Source: Xylophilus sp. GW821-FHT01B05 (GTDB lineage Bacteria > Pseudomonadota > Gammaproteobacteria > Burkholderiales > Burkholderiaceae_C). Taken from it: a stretch of 64,000 bases of DNA. The notes beneath the pieces are model-generated. The model ran no database searches. It was not told the origin of the DNA and saw only the letters and a list, made by a program, of their open reading frames with translations. Below, in pieces: positions 60,278 through 64,000 of this stretch. A program made the position numbers and the translations under genes. Within the stretch, counting starts at the first letter, position 1. Every line of letters begins with the position of its first letter. The stretch covers positions 1,302,001 through 1,366,000 of the forward strand of contig CP152408.1 of assembly GCA_038961845.1 (NCBI GenBank), read 5' to 3'.

Positions 60278-61159
60278 ATGAGTTCAACCCCCACCAGTGC
60301 CACCCCGTATTACTTCGTGCCTGCGGAGTCGCGCCATCCGGTGATGGCGGCCGCCGGCCTTTTCTTCGTGATCCTTGGCGCGGCGCAGTGGATCAACGGG
60401 CACGAGTGGGGCATGTACTCGCTGGCGCTGGGCATGGTCTGGTGGCTCACCGTGCTCTACCAATGGTTCAGCCAGTCGGTGCAGGAGAGCGAGGGTGGCC
60501 GTTATGGCTACAAGATCGACCTGTCCTACCGCTGGAGCATGGCCTGGTTCATCTTCTCGGAGGTGATGTTCTTCGGCGCCTTCTTCACCGCGCTGTGGTG
60601 GGCCCGGGCGCATTCGGTGCCCACCCTGGGCAGCCTGGACAACGCGCTGCTGTGGCCGGATTTCAAGGCCGTCTGGCCTTCCGTGGCCGCTGGTGCCACC
60701 GCCTCGCCGGCCAATATCGTCGAGCCCTTCCAGACCGTCGGCCCGTTCTGGCTGCCGACCATCAACACCGCGCTGCTGCTGACTTCCGGCGTGACGCTGA
60801 CCATTGCCCACCACGCGCTGCGTGAGAACCATCGCGCCAAGACCATCGGCTTCATGTGGATCACGGTGCTGCTGGGCTTTGTCTTCCTGTGCGTGCAGGG
60901 CTATGAATACCACCACCTGTATTCGGAACTGAACCTGAAGCTGAATTCAGGCGTGTATGGCTCAACCTTCTACCTGCTGACTGGCTTCCACGGCTTCCAC
61001 GTGTTCATCGGCATGCTGATGCTGTTCTTCATCACACTGCGTTTGCGCAAGGGCCACTTCACGCCCGAGCGCCACTTTGGCTTCGAAGGCGCGGCCTGGT
61101 ACTGGCACTTTGTGGATGTGGTGTGGCTCGGCCTGTACATGCTGGTCTACTGGACGTGA
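60278..61159 (+). CDS. ctaE: Cytochrome c oxidase subunit III
   Basis: 293 residues, seven membrane helices. Signatures are FIFSEVMFFGAFFTALWW, GYEYHHLYSELNL and GFHGFHVFIGMLMLFFITLR. Subunit III supports proton uptake and stability of the oxidase. It follows DUF2970 after 57 bases with AGGAGCAGAA before the start. The gene is followed by a bidirectional terminator, so the main oxidase operon (55876-61159) probably ends here. Confidence 0.95.
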   Translation: MSSTPTSATPYYFVPAESRHPVMAAAGLFFVILGAAQWINGHEWGMYSLALGMVWWLTVLYQWFSQSVQESEGGRYGYKIDLSYRWSMAWFIFSEVMFFGAFFTALWWARAHSVPTLGSLDNALLWPDFKAVWPSVAAGATASPANIVEPFQTVGPFWLPTINTALLLTSGVTLTIAHHALRENHRAKTIGFMWITVLLGFVFLCVQGYEYHHLYSELNLKLNSGVYGSTFYLLTGFHGFHVFIGMLMLFFITLRLRKGHFTPERHFGFEGAAWYWHFVDVVWLGLYMLVYWT

Positions 61160-61181
61160 GTGCATGCTCCAGGCACCCAGC

Positions 61182-61208
61182 AAAAAAGGCGCCGCAAGGC
61201 GCCTTTTT
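61182..61208. terminator. Bidirectional terminator between ctaE and the DUF2909 gene
   Basis: GGCGCC-GCAA-GGCGCC with six A on the left and five T on the right. It serves the convergent genes on both sides. Confidence 0.9.
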
Positions 61209-61228
61209 GCATGGAGCGCCGCTGCGCT

Positions 61229-61450
61229 TCAGCCTGCCAGCGGCAAGCCGGTGGGGTGGATGTAGCCCAGCTTCCAGCCAATCAGCACGCAGATGAACAG
61301 CAACACAGATAGCCCTATGCGCACCGTGAGCGCGCGCGCCATGTTGCTGGTCTTGGCCTTGCCCTCGCGGCCGTCGCGCATCATGAAGAACAGCGCCGAG
61401 CCAAGGGCGGCCAGGATGCCCAGAAAGGCAATCAGCATGATGTATTTCAT
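61229..61450 (-). CDS. Twin transmembrane protein, DUF2909 family
   Basis: 73 residues with two membrane helices (about 3-22 and 43-63) joined by a basic loop (MRDGREGKAKTSNMARAL). The ATG at 61450 gives MKYIMLIAFLGILAALGSAL, the family start. DUF2909 proteins occur at this spot in many betaproteobacterial oxidase loci, on the strand opposite to the oxidase genes, facing surf1. Function unknown. Confidence 0.85.
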   Translation of the reverse strand: MKYIMLIAFLGILAALGSALFFMMRDGREGKAKTSNMARALTVRIGLSVLLFICVLIGWKLGYIHPTGLPLAG

Positions 61451-61465
61451 GGATCGGATTATCCC

Positions 61466-62191
61466 GTGAGCCTGCGCGCCCCGCCACTGACATGGCGCTT
61501 CCTGCTGATCACCCTGGCTGCTCTTGTCGGCATAGGGGTGACGGCCTCGCTTGGCCGCTGGCAGTTGGCACGGGCCGCACAGCGAGAAGCCATCCACGCC
61601 ACCATGCAGCAGCGCGAGGCCTTGCCCGTGCTCGACGGCGCCGCGCTGCCCCAGGGGGATGACGTAGAGCCCTTGCTGCACCGCAGCGTGCTGCTGCAGG
61701 GCCGCTGGCAGCCACGCGCCACGGTGTTCCTGGACAACCGCCAGATGGATGGGCGCCCAGGCTTCTTCGTGATAACGCCGCTGCAGCTCGATACCGGCAC
61801 CACCGTGCTGGTGCAGCGCGGCTGGGTGCCGCGCAATTTCGAGGACCGCACCCGGCTGCCGGCGGTCGAAACGCCCGAGGGCGTGGTGCAGGTCAGGGGG
61901 CGCATCGAAGCGCCGCCCTCCAAGCTGTTCGACTTTGGCGCGGGCAATGCCTCTGAGGGGTCTTCCCGCATCCGGCAAAATCTCGACCTGCCGGCGTTCC
62001 GGCGCGAGACCGGGCTGCCCTTGGCGGCCTTCTCGGTGGTACAGACCGGCGATGCCAGCGAAGGCCTGCAGCGCCGTTGGCCCGAGATCACCAGCGGCGT
62101 CGAACGCCACTATGGCTACGCCTTCCAATGGTTCGGGCTTTGCGCCCTCATCGCATTCCTCTATGTCTGGTTTCAACTTGTACGCACTTGA
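61466..62191 (+). CDS. SURF1 family oxidase assembly protein
   Basis: 241 residues: helix near the N-terminus (about 8-28), periplasmic domain, and C-terminal helix (about 218-238). SLGRWQLARAAQRE and VLVQRGWVPRN are the conserved SURF1 motifs. SURF1 helps insert heme a into subunit I. The GTG at 61466 is the family start. It is divergent from the DUF2909 gene, with only 15 bases between the starts, so promoters must overlap the coding regions. Confidence 0.9.
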   Translation: MSLRAPPLTWRFLLITLAALVGIGVTASLGRWQLARAAQREAIHATMQQREALPVLDGAALPQGDDVEPLLHRSVLLQGRWQPRATVFLDNRQMDGRPGFFVITPLQLDTGTTVLVQRGWVPRNFEDRTRLPAVETPEGVVQVRGRIEAPPSKLFDFGAGNASEGSSRIRQNLDLPAFRRETGLPLAAFSVVQTGDASEGLQRRWPEITSGVERHYGYAFQWFGLCALIAFLYVWFQLVRT

Positions 62192-62197
62192 TGCACA

Positions 62198-62288
62198 CCC
62201 CCAGGCTTCGCACTTCGTGTCTTCGCCAACCCCCTTGCAGGGGGCACATCCTGCGGCCCGGCAAGGCCGGTTCTGCGGTGTTCTTGGT
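62198..62288 (+). repeat. Dispersed intergenic repeat, family B, copy 3
   Basis: CCCCAGGCTTCGCACTTCG, the CCCCCTTGCAGGGGG hairpin, CACATCCTGCGGCCCGGCAA and GGCCGGTTCTGCGGTGTTC. It fills the gap between surf1 and the SCO-like gene. Confidence 0.78.
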
Positions 62289-62325
62289 ATGAGGCAGTGC
62301 GTGTTTCATGCATTGGGGCTCTGAC

Positions 62326-62991
62326 ATGGAAGACCAGCCACTGGGCCTCACAGTCCATTCAATGCCGCAGCCGGGCGATGCGCAGGCGCAGCGGCGCACG
62401 GTGCATGGCCGCTGGAAGATGCTGGCGGTGATGCTGGTGTGTGCGGCGCCGGTGTTGGCGTCTTACTTCACCTTCTACGTGGTGCGGCCCGAGGGCGGGC
62501 GCGCTTACGGCGAGCTGATCGAGGCGCAGCCGGAGTTGCCCGACGTGCCGGCTACCTTGCCCGACGGCCAGACGCAGAGCCTGACCGCGCTGCGCAAGCA
62601 ATGGCTGCTGGTGAGCGTGGGCGGCGGCGCCTGCGAGGCCCGCTGCGAGCACAACCTCTACCTGCAGCGCCAACTGCGGGAAAGCCTGGGGCGTGAGAAA
62701 GACCGCATGGACTGGGTCTGGCTGGTCGATGACGCGGCGCCAGTGCGCCCGGAATTGGCCCAGGGCATACGCCAGGCGACAACCCTGCGCGTGGACCGCG
62801 CGGCGCTGGCGGCCTGGCTGGCGCCGGCCGAAGGCCGCACGCTGGAAGAACACCTGTACGTGGTCGACCCCATGGGCCGCTGGATGATGCGTTTCCCGGC
62901 CGACATGGACGCCAAGGGCGCGGCCCGGGCCAAGCGCGACCTGGAGCGCCTGCTGCGCGCCTCTTCTTCCTGGGACGAAGCCGGCCGCTGA
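62326..62991 (+). CDS. SCO-like membrane-anchored protein of the oxidase cluster
   Basis: 221 residues with one membrane helix (about 30-52) and a periplasmic thioredoxin-like domain. GGACEARCEHNLYLQR holds a Cys-x3-Cys pair (Cys103, Cys107), the spacing used by SCO/SenC proteins to bind copper for the CuA site. The usual SCO residues around it (CPDVCP) and the distal histidine are not evident, so this is a divergent relative. The ATG at 62326 is preferred over 62308. It lies 24 bases before ctaA. Confidence 0.78.
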   Translation: MEDQPLGLTVHSMPQPGDAQAQRRTVHGRWKMLAVMLVCAAPVLASYFTFYVVRPEGGRAYGELIEAQPELPDVPATLPDGQTQSLTALRKQWLLVSVGGGACEARCEHNLYLQRQLRESLGREKDRMDWVWLVDDAAPVRPELAQGIRQATTLRVDRAALAAWLAPAEGRTLEEHLYVVDPMGRWMMRFPADMDAKGAARAKRDLERLLRASSSWDEAGR

Positions 62992-63015
62992 GCGCGCTGC
63001 CCACCTGTTTTCGCG

Positions 63016-64000
63016 ATGGAACATTCCTCTCTCTACGACCTCTCGCCCGCGCTGCAGCTGATGCTCACCGGGCTGTTGGTCGCGTCCGTGCCGCTGCTGT
63101 GGCTCTGGATGCGCCACCGGGGCGCCAGCACCTTGCGCCGGCTGCAGGCGCTGACCGTGCTCACGCTGTTTCTTACCTTCGACCTGGTGCTGTTTGGCGC
63201 CTTCACGCGGCTGACCGACTCCGGCCTGGGCTGCCCGGACTGGCCCGGCTGCTACGGCAGTGCCAGCCCGGTGGGCGCGCGCAGCCAGATCGCGGCAGCG
63301 CAAAGCGCCATGCCGACCGGCCCGGTCACGCACGGCAAGGCCTGGGTGGAGATGGTCCATCGCTACCTGGCCACCGGTGTCGGCGTGCTGATCCTGACCC
63401 TGACCCTTGCCACCTGGTGGCTGGCGCGCCAGCAACGCCGCCAGGACGGGCCTGCGCTGCCGGTGCACCCGGCGTGGCCGGCGGTGACCCTGGTCTGGGT
63501 CTGCATCCAGGGCGCGTTTGGCGCCTTTACCGTGACCTGGCGGCTGTTTCCGGCCATCGTGGTGCTGCATCTGGCGGGTGGCCTGATCCTGCTGGCGCTG
63601 CTGTGCGCCCAGGCGGTGCGCCATGCGCAGGCGCAGGGCGGCTATGGCCCGGTGGAGCTGCAGCGTGGCCTGCGGGCCGGCCTGGCCCTGACCTGCGCCA
63701 TGCTGGCGCTGCAGATCCTGCTGGGCGGCTGGGTCAGCACCAATTACGCGGTGCTGGTCTGCGCCGAGTTCCCGACCTGCCAGGGCAGTTGGTGGCCGTC
63801 CATGAACTTTGCCCAGGGCTTTGAGGTCTGGCGGCCACTGGGCCTGCTGCGCGATGGCAGCAACATCAGCTTTGCCGGCCTGACCGCGATCCACTATGCG
63901 CATCGCCTGTTTGCCTATGCGCTGTTTGTGGCACTGTGCCTGCTGGCCTGGCGGCTGTGGCGCGTGCCGGGGCTGGCGCGCGCGGCGCGCTGGCTGGCTG
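63016..64000 (+). CDS. ctaA: Heme A synthase CtaA (COX15), 5' part
   Basis: The frame is open to the window edge (328 codons). It encodes a multi-helix membrane protein with FGAFTRLTDSGLGCPDWPGC and EMVHRYLATGVGVLIL, the two heme-binding regions of COX15-type heme A synthases. The enzyme oxidises the C8 methyl of heme O to give heme A for the oxidase. The Cys pair around residues 75-82 and 250-259 fits the known paired loops. The protoheme farnesyltransferase gene (ctaB) is expected just beyond. Confidence 0.93.
   Translation, partial: MEHSSLYDLSPALQLMLTGLLVASVPLLWLWMRHRGASTLRRLQALTVLTLFLTFDLVLFGAFTRLTDSGLGCPDWPGCYGSASPVGARSQIAAAQSAMPTGPVTHGKAWVEMVHRYLATGVGVLILTLTLATWWLARQQRRQDGPALPVHPAWPAVTLVWVCIQGAFGAFTVTWRLFPAIVVLHLAGGLILLALLCAQAVRHAQAQGGYGPVELQRGLRAGLALTCAMLALQILLGGWVSTNYAVLVCAEFPTCQGSWWPSMNFAQGFEVWRPLGLLRDGSNISFAGLTAIHYAHRLFAYALFVALCLLAWRLWRVPGLARAARWLA

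Noticed and set aside
1..64000. CRISPR array, prophage or insertion sequence
   Set aside because: No regularly spaced direct repeats, no terminal inverted repeats with a transposase, and no phage structural genes were seen.

Overview
The window is a high-GC, gene-dense bacterial chromosome segment. Gene content and order (DUF4148 proteins, Bug/TctC solute-binding proteins, a benzoate-CoA ligase cluster, a coxB-ctaD-ctaG-coxC respiratory cluster with DUF2970 and DUF2909 proteins) and three families of dispersed intergenic repeats point to a betaproteobacterium of the Burkholderiales, most likely Comamonadaceae (an Acidovorax/Variovorax/Xenophilus-like organism). This placement is inferred from gene content and was not searched. 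No insertion sequence, integrase, prophage or CRISPR array was seen.

Layout. 1-8202 (+): an aromatic acid CoA-activation and uptake operon: the end of a feruloyl-CoA synthase-like gene, benzoate-CoA ligase, an alpha/beta hydrolase and a complete five-gene branched-chain-type ABC importer. 8283-12385: a soluble histidine kinase, a fatty acid hydroxylase-like membrane protein, a Crp/Fnr regulator, a highly structured candidate non-coding RNA, a secreted nuclease and tRNA-Arg(CCU). 12443-20986 (-): moxR, GNAT, VWA protein, tamA and tamB, close-packed. 21118: a diheme cytochrome c4-type protein. 21884-31684 (-): a ten-gene chemosensory operon (MCP-like protein, cheY, STAS protein, cheA, mcp, cheW, REC-EAL protein, cheR, cheD, cheB), nearly every junction overlapping or a few bases wide.

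31855-44408: protocatechuate/beta-ketoadipate catabolism in two blocks. pcaHG are divergent from the LysR gene pcaQ, and pcaIJF are divergent from an IclR-type pcaR. Between them lie a DUF1841 gene, a GAD/Tdi1-like protein that may be a toxin-immunity protein, and a small membrane protein. pcaF is translationally coupled to a Bug-type binding protein, followed by an SDR and a second Bug protein. Together with the first operon, the organism can probably take aromatic acids both through CoA thioesters (box-type) and through protocatechuate ring cleavage.

44650-48325 (+): a three-gene operon of TonB-dependent receptor, YfiR-like periplasmic protein and diguanylate cyclase. 48370-55710: single genes (methyltransferase, nitroreductase of the RutE type, orphan ParA, MaoC hydratase, two DUF4148 paralogues of which one looks frameshifted, a LysR regulator, trmL, comF, a BioC-like protein). 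55876-64000 (+): the aa3-type cytochrome c oxidase locus (DUF2244, coxB with fused heme c domain, ctaD, a 36-residue assembly protein, ctaG, DUF2970, coxC, antisense DUF2909, surf1, an SCO-like protein and the start of ctaA), running off the window edge.

The observations most worth following up are the structured RNA at about 11201-11388, whose helices can form in two mutually exclusive ways; the chemosensory operon that carries its own EAL and STAS proteins; the receptor-YfiR-cyclase operon; the candidate immunity protein; the frameshifted DUF4148 gene; and a nested palindrome of about 105 bp between convergent genes.
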